NCBI GenBank assembly: GCA_024401535.1
Contig: JAKSKX010000016.1
Location: forward strand, 1-64,000
From: Paludibacteraceae bacterium
GTDB lineage: Bacteria > Bacteroidota > Bacteroidia > Bacteroidales > Paludibacteraceae
DNA: 64,000 nucleotides
Direction: 5' to 3'
The notes under the pieces: generated by a model
Database searches by the model: none
Told to the model about the DNA's origin: nothing
The model's input: the letters and a program-made list of their open reading frames with translations, nothing else
Program-made: the position numbers and the translations under genes
In this document: piece after piece, positions 18,352 through 25,369 of the stretch
Layout: every line of letters begins with the position of its first letter
Numbering within the stretch: position 1 is the stretch's first letter

Positions 18352-19393
18352 AAATCACCTTTAAAGCATTATCAATTCTATCCTTGTACTTAGGAAGAGA
18401 ATCCATAAACACCTTCATTGTCTCCTCAAGAGAAAGTTTTGACGATGCGCCTGCCGCATTGGCATGACCGCCACCACCGAACAATTCAGAGGCAATGTCG
18501 TTAACCACAAGCGGAGAAACAGAACGGAAAGACATCTTGACCTTGTCTTCCTCCTCCTTAAAGAATACAGAGAATATAACACCCTTGATAGACAAAGGAA
18601 TGTTCACGAATCCTTCTGTATCTCCTTTCTGGAACTCGAAGTCAGTCTTCTCATCCTTGGACAAGGACATAACGCTCAATCCGTACTCGTGATATATCTT
18701 CATTTTCTTGCTTAGCAAATGACCTTGAAGTCTGTATCTGTTTTCAGAGAAGTTATAGAACACCTTCTGATAGATAAGGTCCTTGTTGATACCTTTCTTG
18801 ATGAGTTCTGCTATGATAATGTATATCTCGGCGCTCTTGGAATTGTATGTGAAACAGCCTGTATCTGTCATCATTCCTGTGTAGATACAAGTACCGATGA
18901 CAGCATCGATGTCCGAAGCATAGCCCATTCGGCAGATCAAACGGAACACCATCTCGGCAGTAGAAGTCATTTCAGGATAAGAAATCACAACATCCGCAAA
19001 GTGACCTGGATTGATATGGTGATCGACAAGCACCTTTTTTGCCTTAGCATCTGCTACTGGAACAGCCATGCCCTCTATACGATGAAGTTCGTTGAAGTCA
19101 AGAGCCATAATCAAGTCAGACTCTGCAATAAGCTTCTCTGCCATGTCCTTGTTCTTCTCGTAAACCACAACGTCATCTGCTCCCGGCAACCACTTCAAGA
19201 AGTCAGGCATATCATTAGGGATGATTACTGCAACAGCCTTACCCAATCCCTGAAGGAACTGAGAAAGTGCAAGCGAAGAACCCATTGCGTCTCCGTCCGG
19301 AGAAACATGAGTCGTAATCACAATCTTCGATGCGTCAAGTATATTTTCCTTGGCTGCTTGTATAAGTTCTTCGTCAATAATCTTAGATATCAT
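18344..19393 (-). CDS. DHH-family phosphoesterase (NrnA-like nanoRNase/pAp phosphatase)
   Basis: A 349-residue DHH-DHHA1 phosphoesterase. NrnA enzymes degrade very short RNAs and dephosphorylate pAp, a by-product of sulfate assimilation and coenzyme A transfer. The metal-binding motifs are clear: HVSPDGDAMGSSLAL, DFNELHRIE, VLVDHHINPG (the DHH motif), and GGGGHANAAGAS in the DHHA1 RNA-binding domain. Length and motif order are normal. It leads a four-gene operon with short overlaps (FKBP lipoprotein, DUF4827-like lipoprotein, SpoU methylase) and has a TATCTTTG box about 50 bases upstream. Confidence 0.9.
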   Translation of the reverse strand: MISKIIDEELIQAAKENILDASKIVITTHVSPDGDAMGSSLALSQFLQGLGKAVAVIIPNDMPDFLKWLPGADDVVVYEKNKDMAEKLIAESDLIMALDFNELHRIEGMAVPVADAKAKKVLVDHHINPGHFADVVISYPEMTSTAEMVFRLICRMGYASDIDAVIGTCIYTGMMTDTGCFTYNSKSAEIYIIIAELIKKGINKDLIYQKVFYNFSENRYRLQGHLLSKKMKIYHEYGLSVMSLSKDEKTDFEFQKGDTEGFVNIPLSIKGVIFSVFFKEEEDKVKMSFRSVSPLVVNDIASELFGGGGHANAAGASSKLSLEETMKVFMDSLPKYKDRIDNALKVIYG

Positions 19394-19442
19394 AGTCCTT
19401 AGTATCTATGTTGTATTCTTTGTAATAGTCTGTAAGACACTG

Positions 19443-19450
19443 CAAAGATA
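19443..19450 (-). promoter_or_regulatory. -7 box (TATCTTTG) of the NrnA/FKBP/SpoU operon
   Basis: A perfect minus-strand TATCTTTG box lies 50 bases before the NrnA start codon. No clear TTTG is seen at the -33 position. Confidence 0.55.
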
Positions 19451-19572
19451 AGCAGAAAAAAGATTATAACGACTACCTATTCGACAAAAAAAGAAAAAGA
19501 TACCGATTATGGCATCTTTCTCTATTATTTTTACCGCCGGCAGCAGATTATATTGTGCGGAACAATCTGTCG

Positions 19573-20166
19573 TTATTCATCCACTCTCAACCTGTCAATC
19601 TTCAAAAGTCTGTCTTTGAGCCTGTCGAACTCGCCTTTTCTAATGGAAAGGGTCATTACACAGTCATTGTCGAAACTTTGAGATATCACATTGGGGTTCA
19701 AGTCCTTGATAACCTTCATCACATCATTCATCATCACATATTCGAAAGAGAATGTTATCTCCGCATCCACAGTTTTCTCGACAAGTACGGCATGCTCCAT
19801 TGCATCTTGGGAAGCTGTCTTATAGGCATTTATAAGCCCAGAAGTTCCGAGTTTCGTTCCACCAAAATATCTGACTACGGCAATCAGAATATCAGTCGCT
19901 CCCGAAGATAATATCGCACCAAGTATCGGACGCCCTGCTGTTCCGCTCGGTTCACTGTCGTCAGCGGCACGAAAGTCTTTCTTCTCTGGTCCAAGCATAT
20001 ATGCATAACAGACATGGCGTGCATCGTGGTGTTCCTTGCGTAAAGTATCAAGAATCTCCTTTATCTCGTCAGTGGTGCGGACATGATATGCAAAGGCCAG
20101 AAACTTGCTGCCCTTCTCCTTGTACAGTCCTTCCGCTATGTTGTCTATTGTGATATACGAATCCAA
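19573..20166 (-). CDS. YigZ/IMPACT-family protein
   Basis: A 197-residue member of the YigZ (UPF0029/IMPACT) family. The N-terminal domain carries the family signature: GSKFLAFAYHV near the start, a conserved HHDARHVCYAYML, DDSEPSGTAGRPIL, and AVVRYFGGTKLGTSGLINAY. The C-terminal ~70 residues form the small ferredoxin-like domain. The biochemical role in bacteria is unsettled. The start codon appears to be TTG, since no ATG lies at the expected place and the protein begins properly at MDSY. It stands alone between the NrnA operon and the DEAD-box helicase gene. Confidence 0.88.
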   Translation of the reverse strand: MDSYITIDNIAEGLYKEKGSKFLAFAYHVRTTDEIKEILDTLRKEHHDARHVCYAYMLGPEKKDFRAADDSEPSGTAGRPILGAILSSGATDILIAVVRYFGGTKLGTSGLINAYKTASQDAMEHAVLVEKTVDAEITFSFEYVMMNDVMKVIKDLNPNVISQSFDNDCVMTLSIRKGEFDRLKDRLLKIDRLRVDE

Positions 20167-20185
20167 AACACCTATGCTTTATATA

Positions 20186-20223
20186 GATGTAAAGACGGGT
20201 TTTGCCCCGTCTCTACACTTTTT
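20186..20223 (+). repeat. Palindromic element with GAGACGGGG core (possible interspersed repeat)
   Basis: A 12-bp stem with one mismatch (188-199 with 206-217, numbers within 20 kb) encloses TTTTGC. The arm TGTAAAGACGGG and its partner CCCGTCTCTACA resemble palindromes that are scattered between genes in some bacterial genomes. A T run follows on the plus strand (20219-20223), so it would terminate plus-strand rather than helicase transcripts. No plus-strand gene precedes it. Confidence 0.5.
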
Positions 20224-20242
20224 GACATACTTTTTCTCTTGA

Positions 20243-22096
20243 TTAGTTGAACTTGTTACGACGCTGGCCCTCCTTCTTGTGCTTCTTGCCACCGTCGTGT
20301 CTGTCCTTGCGCTTCTTCCAGTCGCCTTCGTCTCTGCGGTCCTCACGGCGCTTTCTTCTCTCCTTGCTGCGGCGCTCGTTCATGAAACCGTCATCAAAAG
20401 ACTCACCTCTTGAGCGCTTGCGACCTCTCTGCTCTCCGCTAACCTCTGCTAGCACGATGTCTGAATCGCGCAAAGTCTCGCGGAAAGCCTTGAACATCTT
20501 TGCAACCTGGTTATTAGGTACATCAAAGAATGAATAGCGAGGTGTAATCTCTATATCCTTAATCTTAATCTGCTTGTCACGAGTCGTGTCGTTGATGACT
20601 CCAAGTACACGCTTTGGCGAGAATCCAGCATCACTACCCTTGTTGATTTTCAAGCGAGTGAAATTTTCGTCTGTGTAACCCTGGCGAAGGCCACGCTTGT
20701 CGCCGCCTCTTCCTCCTCGGTCGCCACGCTCACCTCTTTCTCCTCTTTCTGGGCGCTCAGGCTTGTCAGGAATGTTTATATCCTCTGAATCCTTGTAGTA
20801 GTTCAAGAACTGGTTGAACTCAAGGCTCACGAAATGCTTGATAATATCCTCACGGTTCATACCCTCAAGAGAGTCGTAGGCCATCTGCATATAGTCGTTT
20901 ATCTGCTCCTCATTAACCTCTACGTTCTTTAGCTTGTCTATCAAGGAAACTAGCTGGCTCTTACAAACCTCAAGGCCGTTTGGTACAGGCATCTTCTCGA
21001 AAGTCTTTTTGATAACCTTCTCGATAACCTTGATCTTGCCCTTCTCTCTCAAGTGGATGATAGAGATGCTGACACCAGTCTTACCTGCACGACCAGTACG
21101 ACCGCTTCGGTGAGTGTAGCTCTCTACATCATCAGGAAGGTCATAGTTGATTACGTGAGTAAGGTTGTTCACATCAAGACCTCTGGCAGCAACGTCAGTA
21201 GCGACTAGCAGCTGTAGGTTTCTGATTCTGAACTTCTGCATTACTGCGTCACGCTGTACCTGGGACAAATCTCCATGCAAAGCGTCTGCATTATATCCGT
21301 CCTTCATCAATGCCTCTGCCACATCCTTAGTTTCCTGTCGAGTGCGGCAGAACACGATTCCGTAAATATCTGGATTGATATCAACCACACGCTTCAAACA
21401 AGCGTAGCGGTTCTTTGCTGCAACCATATAGTAGATATGGCGCACGTTCTCGTTTCCTGAGTTCTTCTCTCCGATAGCGATTTCCACACTATTCTTCATG
21501 TACTCCTTTGCTATGCGTGCAATTTCCTTTGGCATAGTAGCAGAGAAAAGAAGTGTGCGTCTGCTTTCTGGTGTCTCGCTTAGGATTCTCTCGATATCTT
21601 CCTTGAATCCCATGTTAAGCATTTCGTCTGCCTCGTCAAGGATAAGGAACTTAATCTCCTCAAGATGAACCTTGCCTCTCTCGATAAGGTCAATCAAACG
21701 ACCTGGAGTAGCAACAAGAATCTGCGGCTGAACGTCAAGGTCTTTGAACTGTCTAACAATGCTCTCTCCTCCATAGACAGGAACAACTTTCATTCCCTCC
21801 ATGTACTTGGAGAAGTTCTTCAAATCCTTAGAAATCTGAATACAAAGTTCACGAGTCGGAGCAAGCACCAAAGCCTGAATCTTCTTCTGTGTAACATCAA
21901 TTAGCTGTAGTACAGGCAAACCAAAACCTCCTGTCTTTCCTGTACCAGTCTGCGCAAGAGCGACCAAGTCACGGTCGTCATCGCTAAACAAAAAAGGAGT
22001 AACCTTCTCCTGAATTGGCATTGCCTGCTCAAATCCCAAGTCAGCAACTGCCTTCAAAATCTCTTCCTTAAAACCTAATTCTTCAAATGTAGCCAT
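20243..22096 (-). CDS. deaD: DEAD-box RNA helicase (DeaD/CsdA-like)
   Basis: A 617-residue ATP-dependent RNA helicase. Helicases of this type unwind structured RNA in ribosome assembly and mRNA decay, often in the cold. The order of motifs is complete: the Q motif around GFEQAMPIQE, AQTGTGKT, PTRELC, DEADEML, SAT, and HRSGRTGRAG. After the core (about 1-380) comes a helical part, then a DbpA/CsdA-type RNA-binding domain (about 470-545: FTRLKINKGSDAGFSPKRVLGVIN). The protein ends in a basic tail rich in Arg, Lys, Gly and Asp. A further RG-rich run (GERGERGDRGGRGG) sits before the RNA-binding domain. The promoter lies about 130 bases upstream, leaving a long untranslated leader. Confidence 0.93.
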   Translation of the reverse strand: MATFEELGFKEEILKAVADLGFEQAMPIQEKVTPFLFSDDDRDLVALAQTGTGKTGGFGLPVLQLIDVTQKKIQALVLAPTRELCIQISKDLKNFSKYMEGMKVVPVYGGESIVRQFKDLDVQPQILVATPGRLIDLIERGKVHLEEIKFLILDEADEMLNMGFKEDIERILSETPESRRTLLFSATMPKEIARIAKEYMKNSVEIAIGEKNSGNENVRHIYYMVAAKNRYACLKRVVDINPDIYGIVFCRTRQETKDVAEALMKDGYNADALHGDLSQVQRDAVMQKFRIRNLQLLVATDVAARGLDVNNLTHVINYDLPDDVESYTHRSGRTGRAGKTGVSISIIHLREKGKIKVIEKVIKKTFEKMPVPNGLEVCKSQLVSLIDKLKNVEVNEEQINDYMQMAYDSLEGMNREDIIKHFVSLEFNQFLNYYKDSEDINIPDKPERPERGERGERGDRGGRGGDKRGLRQGYTDENFTRLKINKGSDAGFSPKRVLGVINDTTRDKQIKIKDIEITPRYSFFDVPNNQVAKMFKAFRETLRDSDIVLAEVSGEQRGRKRSRGESFDDGFMNERRSKERRKRREDRRDEGDWKKRKDRHDGGKKHKKEGQRRNKFN

Positions 22097-22223
22097 TTAG
22101 CTCATATTTATTTTGTGAATACTCGGCATATTCTCCCGACTAAACCTTCGATATAACACAAAAAACTAAATTCCCGTACGCAAGAAAAGGTCTATTTCAG
22201 AAGACATGCTCTAAAATTGGGTG

Positions 22224-22254
22224 CAAAGATAATTCTTTTTTTTCAACTGCCAAA
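22224..22254 (-). promoter_or_regulatory. Consensus Bacteroidota promoter of the DEAD-box helicase gene
   Basis: Minus strand: TTTG (complement of 22251-22254), exactly 19 bases, then TATCTTTG (complement of 22224-22231). Both boxes and the spacing match the Bacteroidota primary sigma consensus. The start codon lies about 120 bases downstream of the expected start site, so the mRNA has a long leader that could carry regulation. Confidence 0.75.
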
Positions 22255-22362
22255 GAATTTTATATTGTAGAGCATATTTTTGTGACAGATGGCAGATAAT
22301 TGGTCATCAAGTCCAATCATCCCGGACCTGCCAACCAATTTCCCCTTCCTACAATCTCGGTT

Positions 22363-23268
22363 TTATTTGTAGTATTCGTATTCTATGATACTCCCATTCC
22401 CATAAGTCACATCCTTAATTTCAATGCAGTTATTATGAGAGTCATATTTATAAAGAGGTTTAGAAATCAAACTACCATCGGAAATGTAGATGGCTTTCTC
22501 TACAACATTATTATTTGAATCGTATTTGAAAGTGCTCTTACTAAGCAAACTACCATCATGCAAACAACTGATTTCCTCTATCTTATTATTGTTTTCGTCA
22601 TATTTTATGGTTGTCTTTACACTCAAACTGCTATCTGCCATATACCAACACTCCTCAATCATATTGTTATTTGAGTCGTATTTATATTTTTTTATGTAGT
22701 TTATGTAATGCTCTAATTCTAAACCATTATCATAGAAGTCTTGTTTATACATCTCTATCTTATTATTGTTAGAATCATATTTATAAACTCTCTTACATAT
22801 TAAACTTCCATCTGGCTTGTACAAACACTCCTCAATCTTGTTATTATTTTCGTCGTATTTCAGGATATTCTTCGATTTCAAACTGTCGGAATTGTAAACA
22901 TACAGCTCTGTCAGATTATTAGACTCATATTTGAACACCCCTTTATGAAACAAACTGCCATCTGCCTTGTACCAGCACTCCTCAATCATATTGTTATTTG
23001 AGTCGTATTTATAAACATCCTTATAGTTCAAAGAATCATCATCATAATAATAACATTGCTCCACCTTGTTACCTTTGGCATCAAAACTTCTTGAGTTTAA
23101 CAAAGAACCTTTTTTCTTAATTCCTCCAGGTTTCTTCATACCATACTCTCTAACTTCCTTAACCTTTCCTTTAAGCCCGCACTTCTCCCACCCTGTCTTT
23201 GGTGTTTGAGCAGAGACAGAGATAAAAAATGACAATATACTTAGAACTATTGTAATGAAATTGCGCAT
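22363..23268 (-). CDS. Secreted YD-like repeat protein, copy A
   Basis: A 301-residue exported protein of unknown function. A signal peptide (MRNFITIVLSILSFFISVSAQ) and a short conserved stretch (TGWEKCGLKGKVKEVREYGM) lead into about nine ~22-residue repeats of the form YKYDSNNNMIEECWYxxDGSLxxK. The repeats look like YD/RHS-type or MORN-like beta-hairpin units. The protein ends SIIEYEYYK. It lies seven bases after a longer paralogue on the same strand. Its first ~45 codons are almost identical in DNA to that gene, while the repeat regions have drifted, so the pair came from a tandem duplication or gene conversion. Confidence 0.7.
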   Translation of the reverse strand: MRNFITIVLSILSFFISVSAQTPKTGWEKCGLKGKVKEVREYGMKKPGGIKKKGSLLNSRSFDAKGNKVEQCYYYDDDSLNYKDVYKYDSNNNMIEECWYKADGSLFHKGVFKYESNNLTELYVYNSDSLKSKNILKYDENNNKIEECLYKPDGSLICKRVYKYDSNNNKIEMYKQDFYDNGLELEHYINYIKKYKYDSNNNMIEECWYMADSSLSVKTTIKYDENNNKIEEISCLHDGSLLSKSTFKYDSNNNVVEKAIYISDGSLISKPLYKYDSHNNCIEIKDVTYGNGSIIEYEYYK

Positions 23269-23270
23269 AA
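23137..23270 (-). repeat. Near-identical direct repeat, copy A (5' end of YD-repeat gene A)
   Basis: These 134 bases match 24137-24270, an offset of exactly 1000 bases, with five mismatches by my count. The 79 bases at 23192-23270 are identical. The segment covers the start codon, the signal peptide and the following conserved stretch. Confidence 0.9.
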
Positions 23271-23275
23271 TTTAT

Positions 23276-24268
23276 TTATTCGTAATATTCGTATTCTATG
23301 GTTGTTCCTCCATCAAACAATTCGGCTTCACCTTTTAAACGGACTAATTCGATACAGTTGTTATGAGAATCGTATTTTTTAGTATATTTAATATTCAAGT
23401 TGCCATCGGAATCATACCAGTCTTCCTCTATTCTATTGTTTTCTCTATCATATTTAAAAACGCTTTTACTATAAAAACTACCAAAAAAATCATCTCCTGT
23501 GTAACTACTAATAGATTCAATTTCGTTTTTATGGCAATCATACTTTGTAGTAGATTTATATATTAAACTACCACTGGAATTATATTTACTCCACTCTATC
23601 TCATTATTATTGTTATCATAATTATAAATACGTTTCTCTACTAACCTTCTTTCAGAATCATATTCAAAAGACTCTATCTTGTTATTATTTGAATCAAATT
23701 TATATGTTAATTTCCAATTCATATTACCATCAGAATTATATTCACACTCCTCAGTCATGTTATTATTGGAATCGTATTTATAGGTGATCTTCTCAGATAA
23801 CTTACCATTTGAATTATAGGCACATCGCTCAATATTGTTATTATTAGAATCATATTTATAGATTAGTTTTCTTTCCAAAATACCGTTTGAATTGTACCTA
23901 CACTTCTCTATCATGTTATCATTGGAATCGTATTTATTAATATATTTGCAATACAAACTTCCATCGGACTCGTACCAACATTCTTCAATCTTGTTATTAC
24001 GAGAGTCATACTTATAAGTATCTTGGGGAGACAAATTACCATAGAAATTTTTACAAAACTCAACCTTGTTGCCTTGTGCATCAAACCTAAAACATCCTAT
24101 TAATGAACCTTTTGATCTTTCTCCGAAAGATTCTGTCATACCATACTCTCTAACTTCCTTTACTTTTCCTTTTAGCCCGTACTTCTCCCAACCTGTCTTT
24201 GGTGTTTGAGCAGAGACAGAGATAAAAAATGACAATATACTTAGAACTATTGTAATGAAATTGCGCAT
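23276..24268 (-). CDS. Secreted YD-like repeat protein, copy B
   Basis: A 330-residue paralogue of the gene downstream, with the same signal peptide and lead-in (TGWEKYGLKGKVKEVREYGM) and about ten ~22-residue repeats (KYDSNNNMTEECEYNSDGNM and variants), ending GTTIEYEYYE. I placed the start at 24268, matching the paralogue, rather than at an upstream in-frame codon (24307) that lies beyond the -7 box. Function is unknown. Secretion, repeat structure and tandem copies suggest a surface or periplasmic binding role. It is the first gene of the pair and carries the only visible promoter. Confidence 0.7.
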   Translation of the reverse strand: MRNFITIVLSILSFFISVSAQTPKTGWEKYGLKGKVKEVREYGMTESFGERSKGSLIGCFRFDAQGNKVEFCKNFYGNLSPQDTYKYDSRNNKIEECWYESDGSLYCKYINKYDSNDNMIEKCRYNSNGILERKLIYKYDSNNNNIERCAYNSNGKLSEKITYKYDSNNNMTEECEYNSDGNMNWKLTYKFDSNNNKIESFEYDSERRLVEKRIYNYDNNNNEIEWSKYNSSGSLIYKSTTKYDCHKNEIESISSYTGDDFFGSFYSKSVFKYDRENNRIEEDWYDSDGNLNIKYTKKYDSHNNCIELVRLKGEAELFDGGTTIEYEYYE

Positions 24269-24270
24269 AA
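24137..24270 (-). repeat. Near-identical direct repeat, copy B (5' end of YD-repeat gene B)
   Basis: Partner of the repeat at 23137-23270. The two diverge just outside the start codon: upstream of copy B is a promoter, upstream of copy A is the end of gene B. Confidence 0.9.
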
Positions 24271-24293
24271 AAATTGTATTATTGTTTGTTAAA

Positions 24294-24301
24294 CAAAGAT
24301 A
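24294..24301 (-). promoter_or_regulatory. -7 box (TATCTTTG) of the YD-repeat gene pair
   Basis: A minus-strand TATCTTTG lies 26 bases before the start of gene B. No clear -33 TTTG is seen in the AT-rich upstream sequence. Confidence 0.55.
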
Positions 24302-24580
24302 CGACAAAAAAATATATATAGTTTTTAATTTATCAAAAATCTGACAACAAATTTCATATATCTTTTTTACTGAGCATTAAACTTGACAGCAAAAAACAAA
24401 CATATCTCACTTAAGCATAAGGATTTAGACTAAAGCTTCATGATTATTTCCTCACACAAACAGAGCAAGAAAGAAAATTGAAAACAACAATTCTCTTCCA
24501 CATAAATACAGAAGGGAAAAGGCAGTTGCTTTTCCTTATACAATTGCTCTATGATTAGAACAACACGAAGGGGGAATAAA
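24302..24580. other. AT-rich intergenic stretch between the YD genes and the YgiT/DUF4258 pair
   Basis: No gene is supported. There is one hairpin, GGAAAAG (24515-24521) with CTTTTCC (24529-24535), that lacks a T run on either side. Confidence 0.5.
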
Positions 24581-24604
24581 AGGGGTGCAAAAAGCACACC
24601 CTTA
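24580..24604 (-). terminator. Probable terminator of the YgiT/DUF4258 pair
   Basis: On the minus strand AAGGGTGTGC and GCACCCCTT pair with one bulged base around a TTTTT loop and run into TTTTATT. It begins about 10 bases after the YgiT stop codon. Confidence 0.5.
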
Positions 24605-24613
24605 TATAAAATT

Positions 24614-24856
24614 CTAGGCTACAGACTTGGAATAGTCAATAATCGAGATCTCCTGAAGCAATGATTTTGCAGTCTTTTTTGCCATTTCAATTATTCGTTC
24701 CAAATGCAGAATAACATCTCCGCTATATGATATTTCATTACATTCCTTGCATTTAAAACAAGGAACATTTCTAATAATAATAAGGCAATAACCCAAATCC
24801 GTAACACTTGTTGTTGTTCCGCGTTCCATTTCAGTGCCGCATTCTATACATTTCAT
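24614..24856 (-). CDS. YgiT-type zinc-finger protein (MqsA-like antitoxin N-domain)
   Basis: An 80-residue protein with two CxxC pairs, MKCIECGTEM at the start and CFKCKEC in the middle, which would bind zinc as in the N-terminal domain of MqsA/YgiT. The usual DNA-binding helix-turn-helix domain of full MqsA is absent; only a short helix (ERIIEMAKKTAKSLLQE) follows. Proteins of this type are usually found next to a DUF4258 or MqsR-like partner, as here: the DUF4258 gene lies nine bases upstream in the same transcript. The order toxin first, antitoxin second matches mqsRA. Confidence 0.82.
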   Translation of the reverse strand: MKCIECGTEMERGTTTSVTDLGYCLIIIRNVPCFKCKECNEISYSGDVILHLERIIEMAKKTAKSLLQEISIIDYSKSVA

Positions 24857-24865
24857 ATCTTTAAT

Positions 24866-25174
24866 TTATTTTTTTGTTTTTAAATCTTCGTTCCATATAT
24901 TTTTGCTGGGGACATAAGCGGTAATAATATAGACAAAACCATTGTCATAACTAACCACAACATGAAGACACCTACCCTCTACTGTTAACCCAAAAACCAA
25001 ACAACTTGGGAAAGGGGAATCATCTTCATATTGTCTAATTATCTCTCCATTATCTATTACAGCAACAATGTCAGAAATAGATATTTCTCGTTCTATCAAT
25101 CTTTTGCGAGCGTGTTCAGTAACGACTAAACATTCAGGTTTATTATATTGTCTAATAAGTTGTATATCTAACAT
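24866..25174 (-). CDS. DUF4258 protein, possible RNA-cleaving toxin
   Basis: A 102-residue protein. The DUF4258 hallmarks are TEHARKRLIEREIS near residue 20 (HAxxRxxxRxIs), VIDNGEIIRQYEDD, PSCLVFGLTVEGRCLHVVVSY, and VYIITAY at the end. DUF4258 proteins resemble MqsR/RelE-type ribonuclease toxins in fold and conserved residues; cleavage activity here is inferred only from that and from the YgiT partner gene. Codon use looks like that of the neighbours. A TAACTTTG promoter box lies about 17 bases upstream, so the leader is very short. Confidence 0.8.
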   Translation of the reverse strand: MLDIQLIRQYNKPECLVVTEHARKRLIEREISISDIVAVIDNGEIIRQYEDDSPFPSCLVFGLTVEGRCLHVVVSYDNGFVYIITAYVPSKNIWNEDLKTKK

Positions 25175-25190
25175 TGTCGTATCTTTTCTG

Positions 25191-25198
25191 CAAAGTTA
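25191..25198 (-). promoter_or_regulatory. -7 box (TAACTTTG) of the DUF4258/YgiT pair
   Basis: A minus-strand TAACTTTG lies 17 bases before the toxin-like start. A second similar box, AAACTTTG, is just upstream. Confidence 0.5.
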
Positions 25199-25310
25199 CA
25201 ACAAAGTTTAAAAAAAACACCATATCGTTCTAAATTCAAACCGAAACATAAGGAACAAAAGGGTTAAAACGGCTGTTCCGCGTAAATTTTCTTTCTATGA
25301 TTAAGAAATG

Positions 25311-25354
25311 ATAAAATAGAGGAAAGGGATGCCGAAGCACCCCTTTCCTCTATT
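25311..25354 (-). terminator. Strong terminator after the DUF1015 gene
   Basis: On the minus strand a perfect 14-bp stem (complement of 25341-25354 with 25315-25328) contains a smaller GC-rich hairpin and is followed by TTTTATC. It starts about 15 bases after the stop codon. Confidence 0.85.
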
Positions 25355-25369
25355 GTATATTGCCTTGTA

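Noticed and set aside
20186-20223. Hairpin as terminator of the helicase gene
   Set aside because: The T run lies on the plus strand; on the minus strand, where the helicase is read, the stem is followed by CATCTATATAA instead.
22363-24268. Repeats in the YD genes as a CRISPR array
   Set aside because: The ~66-base units are in-frame coding repeats with divergent sequence and no identical short repeats separated by unique spacers.
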